From contig JAGFNQ010002315.1 of assembly GCA_024364735.1 (NCBI GenBank), forward strand, positions 106,265 through 170,264: DNA of 64,000 nucleotides. The letters run 5' to 3'. Under the pieces are notes generated by a model that worked only from the letters and a program-made list of their open reading frames with translations, did no database searches and was not told the DNA's origin. Position 1 is the first letter of the stretch. The number at the start of each line of letters is the position of its first letter. A program made the translations under genes and the position numbers. This document shows positions 48,784 to 61,100 of the stretch, in pieces. The DNA is from Boesenbergia rotunda (lineage: Eukaryota; Streptophyta; Magnoliopsida; Zingiberales; Zingiberaceae).

Positions 48784-49513
48784 CTGTATCAATGAAACAG
48801 CAAGCCAAAAGGATGCTCCCTGCTAATAAGTAGTTAACAGAAGTTGATAACTGATTGTAATGCAAACAATAAATAGACTTTCTGAATTTACGTAACATCA
48901 AGATTTTGCATGAGTATTGAAACTGATAACAAAAAACAAAAACCTTCTCAGCCTTCACCAGTTGTTGCAAAATGATACCTGCATTGCTTTTGAAAGGCCA
49001 CTTGGGAGAGCTGAAGTTCAAAACCAAAATACACAAGCAATCATACAACACAACCAAATTTATCGATCAGAGATCCTGTAAGACTCATTAACCCAAATGA
49101 CAATAGATTAACCAAAATTACTGATGAACAGTTTACTCTAAAACAGTATTCAAGTTCAAAAGTTTACTCTAAAACAAACATCATATCGAAAACATCGAAT
49201 ACAATCTGAACAACTAAAGACATATGTTCAGATACAGAAGCAGATACTATCAAATCAATCCACCATGATATCAATCGAAGAATCCTAGCGCATGTTACTA
49301 GAACCTGCAACATTAAAGTCAATTATTGGTTGCATTTTCTCAATGAAGCACTATAATTTAATAAATTTAAACTATGACAATACCTGCTATAGATGGCAAA
49401 TCTGGTTCATATGTGTCAGCACTGTTATAATTATTATCTTCAATTGATCTGATGATTAACACATTAACATATTTACAAAATGTAATCAAATAAGTTTGTA
49501 TATGCAACTAAAA
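48784..49513. other. MULE interior, no domain recognised
   Basis: May contain further donor intron sequence and the transposase 3' end. A possible short exon near 48976-49020 could not be assigned. Confidence 0.4.
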
Positions 49514-51709
49514 TTAAAATAAATATGAATTCTTATTGGGCATATACCTTTGCTGCAAATTTGGACAATTGCGCTTGTCATGTGACACTCCTCGATGCCC
49601 ACATCCATGACATAACCTAGAATTTGAGCTTGATTTCTCCTTCGATGATTTCATTCTCTTCCCACATCCTTTTGTTCTGACTGAAGAAGGATCAAGAATA
49701 CCAAGGCCCTCATCTATGGATTTCCTCCTTTGACTTTTATCACTGCATGTTGGACTAATGTTCATCTCTTGAAGTTTCTTATCCATACAATCAAATTGCT
49801 CATCCAAGAAGGTTGTCCCCTCATTTGTCAAAGATGCACGATCAACTAATACTGAAGCTTTATAGGATAACCTAGAGTGTCTTGACATCAACAACTTTTC
49901 TGGATCTGTATCATTGATGAAATATTGCTCTCCCAAAGCATATGTTGCTCCAACTTTTGCATTACGTGTCCATCGTTTGAGTATATATGTATCAGGCAAA
50001 TGAAAAACTTGGTTGAGGCGGAAAAAAGCTAACATATGCCTGCATGGAATCCCCTCAAACTCAAATTTCGTACAGCTACACGAAATGTAATCCTTTTGTT
50101 TGTCATGTGTGAGCACCCTTGGTTTGGAGGAAGAAGAACTATCAAATTTCATCACATGATAAACCACTGAGTCAACTCCTGTAAATATTGATTGCACATA
50201 ATAGCCATGACTCTCACTCATTTCACTTTCAAACTCCAGCCATTTCTTTTTGGTGTATAGCTTAACCATTTGAGATTCCATTGGAAAAATTGTCTGAATT
50301 TTAGGAATCTCATTCATATCAATATGGTCCGCAACTAATTCATTGTGTCTTTGATGTCTCAGCGCTCTATTAAACCGAGTGATAAAATCCATCAATGAAT
50401 TCTTATTTGAGACATATTTCTTAAAAAATGCATGTGAGCCTTCAGATCTTTGGCTGCTACTCATTCCAGCACAAAATACATTGCTAAAATATGCTGGCAC
50501 CCATCTGTGTCGCAATTCATACATTAATGACAATCAATCATTGTTCTCCAATTTAGCACACTTAATAGTCTCTTCCCATGACTTCTCAAAATCAGCAGGT
50601 GTTGTAGAATTGGCAATGATATTCTTTATGCTTTGGTAGTGGTCTCGAAAAGTCAAAGGAGGTAATTTTTCCGGGAATTTATTCAGTATGTGCCATAAAC
50701 AATATTGATGCAATGTTTGAGGGAATACATGTGCAATGGCTTTTGTCATAGCAGGATCCTGATCAGTGATTATAACATTTGGTGCTCCTTTAGGCATGGC
50801 TTCTATGAACTTGTTAAGCAACCAAACAAATGAATCAGTTTTCTCATCACTTAGAAACCCGCAGGCAAAAACAATAGTCTGATGATGATTATTAACTCTC
50901 ACAAATGGTGCAAAAATTAATCCATATTTATTGGTGTTATATGTTGTATCAAATACAACAATATCACCAAATACGCTGTATGCCCTCCTTGATATATGAT
51001 CTGCCCAAAAACATCTGCTAAATCTGTTATCCAAATCAGTCTCATAATCAAAGAAAAAATCTGAATTCTTCTCTTGTTCAGATGTGAAAAACTCGATGAG
51101 TGTTTCGACATCAATACCCTTTTGTTCTTCCCTTAGATTTCTTTCAAAATTTCTAATATCTCTTTCTGTGCAGCCTACCCCCTCAGGACCCCCAGACTCT
51201 ATCTCCAACAATCTCATTTGTTGACAAGTTGGTACATTTGCCTCAGAAAACTGTTTTGCCAATGTTTTCTTTGCTACCGAAACATTACGATGTGAGCGTA
51301 GTAAATGCACTTTTGATGGAGTCGAGAGTGGATGATTATGGGGCTCTGTGAAGTTACTGACAATCCAATTAGGCCCAGTCTGTTTCTTGATAAATGTAAT
51401 ATTTGACTTGCAACCTGTTCTAACTGTGCCACGTGCTCTTTCCCTTGTTAGTTGATCAACTTGTGAATGTTTCATCCGAATATCTGTATGGCCTTCTTTA
51501 AAGCATACCATTTGTTTCCACGTGACTTCATTTGTTATCTTATTTTTCTTGCTCGTGTGCATCCTTGAACTAAATCCGGCTTCTCGTGCATATTCGTTAT
51601 AGAATGCATATGCCTCCTCTAGTGATGGAAATTCCATTCCGATTTTTGGCTTTCGATCTTCTGTAACTTGCGGAATGTATTCTTGATCGTCAACTATATT
51701 TCCTTCCAT
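49514..51709 (-). pseudogene. FAR1/MULE transposase with one in-frame stop
   Basis: A single uninterrupted frame of 731 codons from the ATG at 51709, except for a TGA at codon 392 (50536-50534), where relatives have Trp (NND-W-LSLM). Residues about 35-125 are the FAR1 DNA-binding domain with its Cys/His set. Residues about 250-345 are the MULE transposase core with catalytic Asp in VVFDTTYNTN and VIITDQDPAM. The third acidic residue, in SQRSEGSHAFF (about residue 423), lies after the stop. A SWIM finger CSCTKFEFEGIPCRHML follows at about 545-560, and a zinc knuckle CHGCGHRGVSHDKRNCP near the end. It lies between the TIRs and is the natural mobilising protein. A domesticated FAR1-related gene is the alternative. 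Confidence 0.88.
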
Positions 51710-52465
51710 TTCTGGGATCAGGTGTCAAGAGATGATGTATAATTGTATCTGAGGCAATGAAGGAACTGAAACAGAAATCACAACAAGATTGCAACAGATA
51801 GGACAAAATTGAATCAGATACAATTAATCCACAAGCATATCATTGATAAATAAATAAGAAATGTTCAGATGTTAGCCAATGCCATATGGTTCAAACTTAG
51901 CCACTAAGATAGCTGTTTCAAAATGTCAGAATTCTACAAAGTATAATCAATGAACAAGGGATCATCCAAGTTCATTAACTAAATAAAGCGAAATATTAAA
52001 CAAACAGAAATCACAAGTATAATAAAAAATATATGGCGAATTCAATTATTGAACGCATCTGGATCATGGAAAATCCCAACCATTAAACATGCATTTTACC
52101 CAACCAAACCATGTTGATCAACAGCAAGAGAAGTAGCAAATTGAACAATTGCAATGAAAATCAACAGCAAGAATGCATGATCGCACATCAAAGAAATAGC
52201 TACCTCCAATACTAATGCCTGGTATATAAAATGAATTACAAAAATGTCTAACTGATTTGTATGTATATATATAGTAATAATTCTATCAATTATACATTAC
52301 AACATGAAAAGTTTAACAAATGGTCAGTCATGACCTTGAAAGAACTTATGTAACCCTTTGAGGATGCATGATGGCTAAAAAATACAGCAAATTCAAGAAT
52401 CAATTAAAGAGGTTGCCTTCATTGGTGTCATGTTCCTAAGAATCAACCTTTACCAAATTGTTCAG
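51710..52465 (-). other. Transposase 5' region
   Basis: AT-rich sequence upstream of the transposase ATG, likely 5' UTR or intron leading back to the right TIR. No domain recognised. Confidence 0.4.
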
Positions 52466-52681
52466 ATAAAAAGAATGAGAATAAAGAGGTTGCCGTGGAC
52501 AATTTCTTGCCTGCGAAGAACGCTCGCGAGGCCATCCAGCACTCAATGTGAGTTCACTCTCCATGCTTTGTTCAAGTTACAAACTACCAAATAAATTGCG
52601 TTTGTAATTCTGATTGTATCAATTGTGTAATTGTTCAGGGATCTCTATGCCGAATACATCTTGCAAACCTTGAGGCGATGA
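52466..52681 (+). pseudogene. Two-exon captured fragment, family not recognised
   Basis: Exons 52466-52547 and 52639-52681 with good splice sites (TTGTTCAG acceptors, GTGAGT donor) read DNFLPAKNAREAIQHSM and DLYAEYILQTLRR and then stop. The open frame and splice sites suggest the C-terminus of a real host gene, but I cannot name it. Confidence 0.5.
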
Positions 52682-53029
52682 ATTAAATGAAAACCAGCCA
52701 TATTCCAGTCTCGAATTAAGAGTGGCAACAAAGATATTGCACTATTTATCATTCAGAAATTCGTGATGTTTTTTTTATCTTTATCAATTCAAATGTAGCA
52801 TTATTCGATTGTTAATTGCCTATAACTTTTATCATTACAAACAGCAGATGGTAAATTACTGAGATGAAAATGGCACGAACCCAACTGAAACTGGATTGAC
52901 TACAATATTCAAGAAATACAGCAAATTCAAGAAATAGTTACCTCCAATAAATAGCTAAAAAATCGCAGCAAAAATTGGAGTAACAATCGGATGGGTTTAG
53001 GGAAAGCGAAAACCACGGGGCTAGCGAGA
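52682..53029. other. MULE interior next to the right TIR
   Basis: AT-rich, non-coding. The junction to the TIR is near 53030. Confidence 0.4.
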
Positions 53030-53565
53030 TTTGTACCTGTGAAGGCGGCTCGGCGCAGGCGGCAACGAAAATTGCAGGGGCAGGGGCAGGCGCAGGCTTC
53101 GGACGCGAAAGAGAGAGAGAGGGCTCGGGGACGCGAGAGACCAGAGAGATCGGCGCAGGGGAAGCTAACCTCCGGTCGAGAGAGATCGGCGGAGGAGCTT
53201 TTAGCAGCGGGCGCGAGAGAGATCGGCGGAGGAGCTTTTAGGGTTCGCAAGGTTCGGGAGGAGAAATGACGCGAGGGCGCGAGAGAAGGTAACCCGGACG
53301 CGAGGTGGGCTGCTGGTCGAGAGAGAGATCGGCGCTGGGGTTGCCGGCAACGAGGAGCTCGTCAGCAGCGGGAGTGAAATGAAGTTAGGGTTTGTTCGGG
53401 AGGAGAAAGAGAGATCGGGCGGGCGCTTGTCGCGAAAATGAAATGACGCGAGGACGCGAGGACAGCCGAGTTTGTTTTTTTTGGCTTTTTTTTTGTCCAC
53501 GCAGCAGCCCACGTCAGCGCGTCCGCAGCTCGTCCGTAAGAGGAGTCCGCAGCCGATCGATTCTG
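53030..53565 (-). repeat. Right TIR of the MULE
   Basis: Inverted partner of 44725-45245. Relative to the left arm it has about 250 bp of duplicated GC-rich words (for example GATCGGCGGAGGAGCTTTTA at 53185-53240, twice) and a single copy of the 41-bp unit. Confidence 0.9.
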
Positions 53566-53591
53566 TGTGTGTATATATATATATATATATA
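53566..53591. repeat. (GT)n(AT)n microsatellite at the right MULE end
   Basis: TGTGTGTATATATATATA directly at the right terminus. Its complement matches the type of repeat found left of the element. Confidence 0.9.
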
Positions 53592-54000
53592 AGCATGCAG
53601 TTGAACAAAATCATTTTATGCATAATGAGAAAAATAATCAGTTTTTTTTTTGGAAAGTTTCTATATGTGACGCATCGCCTGGGGAGACGTCTTCCAGACT
53701 TTTATAAAGAATATCAGAATATAATTCCAGACTTTTATTATAAGAAATTATGATGCACAACATTGGATTTATTATATACATTTGTATCTTACATTGCTAG
53801 CAACTATAATAAAAAATTATGACCTAAATAATTTTTTATTTTAGATGGCACATTAGTTAAATTGCTAGATTTTTATAAAAAAAACAAAAACTTAAGCTGA
53901 CAAATTAACAATCAATAATATATATTCAAACACTTGAAAGACAAGTGATACGACACATACAATATGAACCCAAACTATTCAATTCAAAAATACAATGAGC
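53592..54000. other. Flank of the MULE and RTE1-like 3' UTR
   Basis: AT-rich. The right part is probably the 3' UTR of the minus-strand RTE1-like gene. Nothing else recognised. Confidence 0.4.
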
Positions 54001-54381
54001 TTACAACTGGATAAGTTTCTTGAAGCAATATGTCCCAATGAGGAACCAACCGATAAGTGCAACTGCGAAAGCCAAAACACCCAACAAGAACTTTGTGGCG
54101 CCCAGGAACACTCCAATGCCAAAGACTACCAGGAAAGGTATGTAGGTTTGCAGTAGGGATGCTCTCCTCACCCAAGTGCCCTTCAGGAAAATGAATGCTG
54201 CTATGTTTACCACATTCCAACCTTCGTGGCCGCAGTACATCAATCTGTTTAGATTGTTTGCAACAAAAGAGTGGCAATTGCAGGTAAACAAGCTGTAGGA
54301 TCTATGCTGAAACTCCTGTGTGCTTTTTCGGAGTGCATCATCCCAAGCCATTCCCCCACCCGGCTCTGTCAGCTTCTTACA
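54001..54381 (-). CDS. RTE1/TMEM222-like membrane protein, last exon only
   Basis: The exon starts after a GGCAG acceptor at 54382-54383 and runs 381 nt, 126 residues, to the TAA at 54003-54001. It reads CKKLTEPGGGMAWDDALRKS and FTCNCHSFVANNLNRLMYCG, then two hydrophobic segments (around NVVNIAAFIFLKG and a long one from FLVVFGIGVFL to LIGTYCF) and ends KKLIQL. This is the conserved C-terminal half of the DUF778 family; Arabidopsis RTE1 promotes ETR1 ethylene-receptor function at Golgi/ER membranes, and the closer RTH/TMEM222 type is less well known. The upstream exons are not within the next 1.5 kb; a Copia element then begins, apparently in the gene's intron, so the rest is expected beyond the window. 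Confidence 0.85.
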   Translation of the reverse strand, partial: CKKLTEPGGGMAWDDALRKSTQEFQHRSYSLFTCNCHSFVANNLNRLMYCGHEGWNVVNIAAFIFLKGTWVRRASLLQTYIPFLVVFGIGVFLGATKFLLGVLAFAVALIGWFLIGTYCFKKLIQL

Positions 54382-55876
54382 CTGCCATGTCAGACATACA
54401 TAGTCAATCAGTTTTGCTAGGATGGTTAAAAAATTCAGAAGGCATAGTACACCGGCATGTTCAGTGGTTAATCGTTTTGGGTTTGATTTGCTCCTTGGTT
54501 TACACCTTGTATGTTGAATTTCCATCTTTCATGTCTGTTGTCATTTGCTAAATTTAAGTACCCCAGCTGATATTCAGTACTAATCAAGGTAAATGGAAAG
54601 TAATAATTCATCGTGGCCAGATGTATGATGATTTTCTCCTTCAATTGTTCCAGAATAAAACTAAAAAAGATGCGTACAATGCAATAGAGAACTGGTACCA
54701 AAGCAATTGCAGTTCGGGGGCACGTTAGTCATGCCAATATTGTAAACAACTTCAGAGTAATTTATCTTAAGGGAATTGAATTTTCTGAGAAAAAAGTCCA
54801 GCATCCAAGAGAATTTGTATGTAGAATATGGGGAGAGCAAAAAGCAGAGTATATAAAAAGCATTTATGAAAATGTGAACTTTTGGGAGTGTGGCACTCTA
54901 GAGCACATTGTATCATTAGAAATCTTTTGAAACGTGACATGTCTTTTGTATGAAAACATCCTTTCCATACCACAGCACTGCACCTACTAGCACTCAGAAG
55001 CTTCTTTGTGAGAGTTATTTAATCTAAATGCTCTATGATCTACAAATATAACCTTGAGTGCCAGTGAATCTAAAAACTCTGTGCAAACAAATAACTTGTA
55101 CGCTAATTTAAATTCTCTATGCCAAACAACACAACTTTGCAATATCTCCTGCTATTTTTGTTAGGAATGTAGTTATTTATTGGAGAAATTTTCTTTTTTA
55201 TGGATGACCAAACCGATAAATTCTCATGTATGTACGAGCTGAACTTGTGTGTTTCCCCTTCCAGATAAGAAGCCTGACATTTTTCAAGCCCTTAATCTCT
55301 TTTCTAAGTTTACATTGAATGCTGTATAAACTGAATCATCAAATTGGCTAAATGGATTGAGCTCAATTGCAATTCAATTGATCACCAAACTACAAATCTG
55401 GTACATGTTATGTTTTCATGATGCAACCAGGCTTTCTTTTTACCTAGAAGAAGCAGCAATCAAGTTGAACAAGCATAATAAAACATCACTTCCGCAAATA
55501 TGGAGTTCATAACAAAATTTGCTTATGCAAATTAATGAGCTATTTACAAAACTATTAATTTGGAGAGTTTGTTTGATGAAGAAAAATGCAAGGGGTTGCA
55601 ACAGCTGGAAGAGAGTCATATGCTATTAGACATTATGAAACTAGCAGGTGCTTTTCAACCAAGATATCATGTTCAACTTACTGGACTTTCATTAAATTAC
55701 GAGTGAGTATTTTTTTTCCATTTATTTGGATATTGGTTAGTTTTTCAAGTAATTGTCATCCCCAGGCAACACAATGAGATTGTTTCATAACTAGTCATGT
55801 AAACACTTTATCCATTTACAGGAGTAAGCCAAGCATTGACAAGAGCCTTCAACAACAGAATGTTTAATTTGGCTTG
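54382..55876 (-). other. Probable intron of the RTE1-like gene
   Basis: No exon matching the N-terminal half of the family was found. AT-rich, without bounded repeats, up to the Copia LTR. Confidence 0.5.
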
Positions 55877-56400
55877 TGTTGGGACCGGGTGCATGTTGAC
55901 AAGGATACGGGTTCGTAAAATTTTAAATTTTTACGTGCAGCGGAAGAATTAGCATAAAATAATTTCTCAAATTATTTTAACCACGTATCTAGCATGCAAC
56001 CTTATGATGTGTGGACATGATCATAAATTAAAACTTTGCGGAAAAGTAAACTAATTTACTTAGTACCTCGCGTAACTCGAAGTAAGGGACGAGATCCAAC
56101 CGTAGCGTCCCTTGGAAGCTCCGCCTCTATTCGCGTCCACGCCGAGTTCTCTTCGGGATGACTTCGCAAAGCCACGAGTTTTGTGTCGACGAGAACTACT
56201 AGATTCTCCAAAGACACAACTAGAAAATCAAGAGAGAAGGATGGAAACTAACCACCAAGTAACGGAATCAAAATTCCGGGAAAGGAAGGAAGGAGTCGCG
56301 ATCCGCTTCTTCTTCTTCTTCGGCACGAACTTGGTGGAGGAAACTCACGGGCACCCTAGGTGCTTGCGCCGGCCCTAGGGGAGGAGAGAGAGCCGGCCCT

Positions 56401-56440
56401 AGAGAGAGAGAGAGAGAGTTAGAGAGAGAGAGGGAGAGAG
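56401..56440 (-). repeat. (CT)n tract in the LTR leader
   Basis: AG repeats on the plus strand (CT on the transcript strand), broken by two TT steps, just downstream of the predicted start. CT-rich leaders are common near plant start sites. Confidence 0.8.
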
Positions 56441-56486
56441 TTAATCTCTTGATCAATCTATTAAGGAAATCAAGTCTAGCCTTGGT

Positions 56487-56501
56487 TCCTTTATATAGTA
56501 G
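56487..56501 (-). promoter_or_regulatory. Predicted TATA box of the Copia LTR
   Basis: The minus strand reads CTACTATATAAAGGAACC, a strong TATA box. Transcription would start about 30 bp on, near 56460, giving an R-U5 part of about 580 bp. Confidence 0.6.
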
Positions 56502-56889
56502 CCTCTCCCTTGCCAAGTCTCCCCTTTAACGGAATTTTTCATAAGAAATTTATCCTATAAATTTTCTTTATGAATTATTCCATTTAAACCAAGTTTTATT
56601 ATAACTAATTTTATAATAAAACAAATACATCTCTCCTTTTATTATTGAATAAATTTTACAAGAAATTTATAAATTTTCTTATTATGGAAAAATCAATTCA
56701 TAATTGATTTTATAAAATTAAAATAAACCATTTCATGGATCATTTTAATTTCCATAAAAAAGAATAAATTTCTATAAATTTCTTTATATAAATTTCTTTA
56801 TACAAATTTATTTATCCATAATTTATAAAACAAATCGCACTTGATTTATTTTATAAAATAAACCAAATAAATTGGTTCTCTCTTTTATT

Positions 56890-56936
56890 GTGGCCGGCCA
56901 AACCAAAGAGGGTGGGCACCCTCTTTGGCCGGCCAC
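56890..56936. repeat. Long GC-rich hairpin in the LTR U3
   Basis: Arms GTGGCCGGCCAAA...AGAGGGT and ACCCTCT...TTTGGCCGGCCAC pair around a 3-nt loop, with one small bulge. Exceptional in an AT-rich LTR. Confidence 0.8.
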
Positions 56937-58119
56937 TTCAAGCCCAATCCCTCGCGAATTAAACTCATTTAATTCGCCCGATAAGCCTTCAAAAGACTTA
57001 GCCATTTTAAGCTTCCATTGCGCCTCTGATTAATTCAGATTCGACTTATTTCTCTTGATTGGAAAATCCAATTTTCAACTCGTTTTAAATCCCTCGGATT
57101 ACTCGTAGTGCGTGTGTCTAAATAGGCTTTCGATTTATGTTGGCCGTCTATAATCAACTAATTATAGAACGATCATGAGTGGCACCTAGTAGTACATCAT
57201 GACCCCCAATTAATCGAAAGATCAACGGTTGACCTCAGAAATATTTCTGAAACCCTTTAGCAGCTCTAATGAATCGTGCCCCATTCCCTTCACCATCTTA
57301 TACCCACTTGGTTCAGGACATGGTCTGTGTGTGTCAGTCCCCACTAGGCTGACTACGTCACACCTAGCCCAAGTAGTGTCTTTCTCGTCCTTTGGATTTC
57401 TAATTACTCTCATGTATTTAAGAGACTCATACTCTAAACATGACATGTTCTGGCCAGAGGCTTTGAGTAACAATCCGACGATAGGCCTGGGTATACATCT
57501 CCTCGCAAGGAATGGTGAATCATTTGTAGGCTGTTCAAACATCTTCGGGCACTTCGGCTTATACCCAATCATCCTGGGTCCACACCTCCTTGGAGATGTT
57601 TGCTTAAGATGTTAAAGTATAAGTCTCCATGACCAAGATGACTTGAACACTGCAAGTCAAAGGAACATCGCACTTAAGCTGCAGTAAGAACTTCACTGAC
57701 ATATCTATATAGATTACCATATGAAGTTTTACAGCTAGTCACTCCAATGAACTAGTTCCCTTAACTAGCATCCATGTTTATCTCCGGACATCCCAATGTC
57801 ACCAGCCAGTGAGAATCAGCTGATTAGAGAATAACCCATGCTAGTCTCAACAGAATTGATGGTGTCCGTTTTTATCAATTCATCGACTAGGGATATTTTC
57901 AATACTTCACAATTGCACATGTAGAGATAATCACTAGTTGTGATCTCATCACAAATTCTCTTATGCTGTGAATTGTATTGCGGACATTCAGTAGATGAGT
58001 TTAAGATCCCAATCAAATACACAAACATGTATACTCAAATAGTGAATTTTCATTTATTAAAATAAATGTTTACAATCATAAGGCGATTGCCTTAGGACAC
58101 TTCTCTCATATCACTAACA

Positions 58120-58131
58120 AACTCCCACTTG
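58120..58131 (-). other. Polypurine tract
   Basis: The minus strand reads AAGTGGGAGTT immediately before the LTR start TGTTAGTG. This is the usual plus-strand primer position. Confidence 0.8.
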
Positions 58132-58139
58132 GCCTAATG

Positions 58140-61100
58140 TCAATCGCTACGGTATCCAATACCACAGGCTCTAACATGACCCTCAAACTTGCTCTGAGGC
58201 AAGGCCTTAGTTAAAGGATCCGCTAAATTCCTTTCAGTGGGAATTTTCTCAATTTGTATATCATTCCTACTTATAATCTCTCTGATCAGATGATAGCGGC
58301 GAAGCACGTGTTTGGATCGCTGATGAGACCTTGGTTCCTTTGCTTGTGCAATAGCTCCATTGTTGTCGCAGTAAACCGGCACTGCTTCATCAATGGTTGG
58401 AACCACGCCAAGTTCGGAGACAAACTTCTTGATCCAGACTGCTTCCTTGGTAGAATCCGCTACGGTGTCTTGTTTGAAACTTTTCCAACTTATTGCGCCT
58501 CCATTCAAAGTAAATACGTATCCAGACTGAGATTTAGAGTCATCCTTATCTGTCTGGAAACTGGCATCTGTATACCCACGTATTACCATATCTCCTTCTC
58601 CATATATTAGGAACACATCCTTAGTTCTTCTTAAGTACTTAAGGATTGTCTTGACAGCCGCCCAATGATCCATTCCTGGATCCGACTGGTATCTGCTTGT
58701 GACGCTCAAAGCATACGATACATCGGGCCTTGTACATAACATAGCATACATGATAGATCCTATCGCGGATGCATAAGGAATCTTATTCATGCAAATCCTC
58801 TCGTCTTCTGTGCGCGGACACATAGACTTTGAAAGGTTGATCCCATGCCTGATGGGAAGGTAACCTTTCTTGGATTCCGACATGCTAAACCTTTTTAGCA
58901 CTCGGTCTATATATGTAGACTGCGAAAGACCAAGCAACCGTTTTGATCTATCTCTATAAATTCTAATCCCAAGAATATAGGTTGCTTCTCCCAGGTCTTT
59001 CATGGAGAAAGTTTTGGACAACCAAATTTTAACTGTCTGTAAAACTGATATATCGTTTCCTATAAGTAATATGTCATCGACATATAATACTAGGAATACG
59101 ACTGCACTCCCACTATCCTTCTTGTACACACAAGGTTCGTCAGGATTTTGTGAGAAATCAAACTCTTTGATTGTCTCATCAAAACGGATGTTCCAGCTCC
59201 TGGACGCTTGCTTCAGTCCATATATGGATCGTCGAAGCTTGCATACTTTGGTTTTATCAACCGATGTGAAACCTTCAAGTTGTATCATGTATACATCCTC
59301 AAGCAGGTTTCGATTAAGGAAAGCTGTTTTCACATCCATTTGTCATATCTTATAATCATAATGAGCTGCTATGGCCAGGAGCATCCGAATGGATTTAAGC
59401 ATAATTACCTTCCATGTCGGTTTTCTTCTTGAAAACCCACTTGCACCCTATGGGCTTAATCCCTTCAGGTGGGTTAACCAAGTCTCATACTTGATTTTCG
59501 TACATAGAATCCATTTCCGACTTAATGGCTTCAAGTCATTTGTCCCTTTCTGAACATTTCAGAACACCTTCATAACTGATAGGTTCGTCATCGCTTATGA
59601 GTAACACGTCATTCGATTCGCTTATGAGAAATCCGTATCTCTCTGGAATATTGCGTGTCCTATCAGATCTACGAAGAGGTGGTGTTGTTTTAGGTTCAAC
59701 TGATAGCTCATCATTATGAGTTATTGGTTGTGGGTCTAGACTAGGTGTCTCTGTAATGTCTATTGGAGTTTCTTGAACTTCATCAAGTTCAATGTCACTC
59801 CCACTGTTTTCTTGTAAAAGAAATTCTTTTTCCAGAAATACAGCATGCCTTGAAACAAACACCTTTTGTTCCAAGGGATGATAGAATTGGTAACCCTTCG
59901 TTTCCTTAGGGTATCCAATAAATAGACATTTATCAGACTTAGCATCCAATTTGTCTGATACAGTCCGCTTCACATAAGCAGGACAACCCCATATCTTAAG
60001 GTGAGTTAAGTGAGGTTTCTTACTATTCCATGTCTCATATGGAGTAGTAGAGACTACCTTGGTCGGGACTCTGTTTAGCAAGTAAACAGCTATCTTAAGT
60101 GCATAGCCCCAAAAGGATTTTGGAAGAGTTGCATGATTCATCATCCGACCTCTAATACCATATGGTGTCCATATTATTAAGATAATCTTGAAACTCTTGA
60201 CTTAAGTATTCACCACCTCGATCGGATCGAAGTATCTTAATACTTTTGCCAAGCTGTTTCTCTACTTCATTTCTGAACTCTTTGAATTTCTCAAAAGCTT
60301 CAGATTTGTGTTTCATCAAGAACACATACCCGAATCGTGAGTGATCATCGATAAAGGTGATGAAGTAGCTATAGCCTCCTTGTGCAAGAGTTGACATTGG
60401 TCCACATACATCAGTATGTATTAGACCAAGCAATTCTCCCACTGGATTACCTTTTCCAGAAAAGGGTAATTTGGTCATCTTGCCTTTTAAGCATGATTCG
60501 CATGTATCAAATGAACCGGGTTCAAATGATTCCAGAATTCCACATCGGTGTAATTCGGTCATGCGTTTCTTACTTACATGGCCAAGACGACAATGCCAAG
60601 TGTAGGAGTCTATTCGATTATCTATTCGAGCACGTTTGTTGCTAACTTCGATATTGAAAACGTCATCGGATAAATCTAACGTGTAGATACCATTGCACAA
60701 AGTTCCATTCCCATAAAGAACGCCATTTAAAGTTATGTAACAACAATTGTTACTAAAAGTTAAATGATAACCCTTTTCATTCAAACATGAAATAGATACA
60801 ATGTTCTTTATTAACGAAGGAACAAAATAACAATTATCCAATTCTAAGACACGTCCAGTGGGGAGCTTTAGCAAATATGTTCCGATGGCAACAGCAGCAA
60901 TCTTTGCTCCATTTCCAACTCGCAAATTTGCTTCTCCTTTGACGAGTCTTCTTCTATTCCTTAGCCCCTGTATGTCATTACATATATGTGAGCTACACCC
61001 AGTATCAAGTACCCAGGTATTTGAGGAAATAGAGTGACATTCAATAACGAAGATACCTGAAGAGGATGGGGCATCGGATGCCTTATTCTTCAAGGACTCA

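Larger units (their letters stand above)
44725..53565 (-). mobile_element. 8.84-kb Mutator-like element with transposase and captured gene fragments
   Basis: The outer ends are CAGAGTCGATCGGCTGCGGA (left) and, on the other strand at the right, CAGAATCGATCGGCTGCGGA. The match continues for about 500 bp each side with small rearrangements. Inside lie a minus-strand FAR1/MULE transposase and pieces of at least four host genes with introns. Long TIRs, a MULE transposase and captured genomic fragments define a Pack-MULE-type element. A 9-bp target duplication cannot be resolved because both flanks are AT/GT microsatellites. Confidence 0.9.
55877..58119 (-). repeat. 3' LTR, 2,243 bp
   Basis: TGTTGGG...CACTAACA, bounded by the polypurine tract on the right. 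Over the 396 bp shared with the other LTR only three transitions differ (56118, 56119 and 56243). Frames within it, such as 57222-57615, are not genes. Confidence 0.93.

Noticed and set aside
57222..57615. 116- and 128-codon frames on opposite strands
   Set aside because: Within the Copia LTR; LTRs of this group do not code for proteins.
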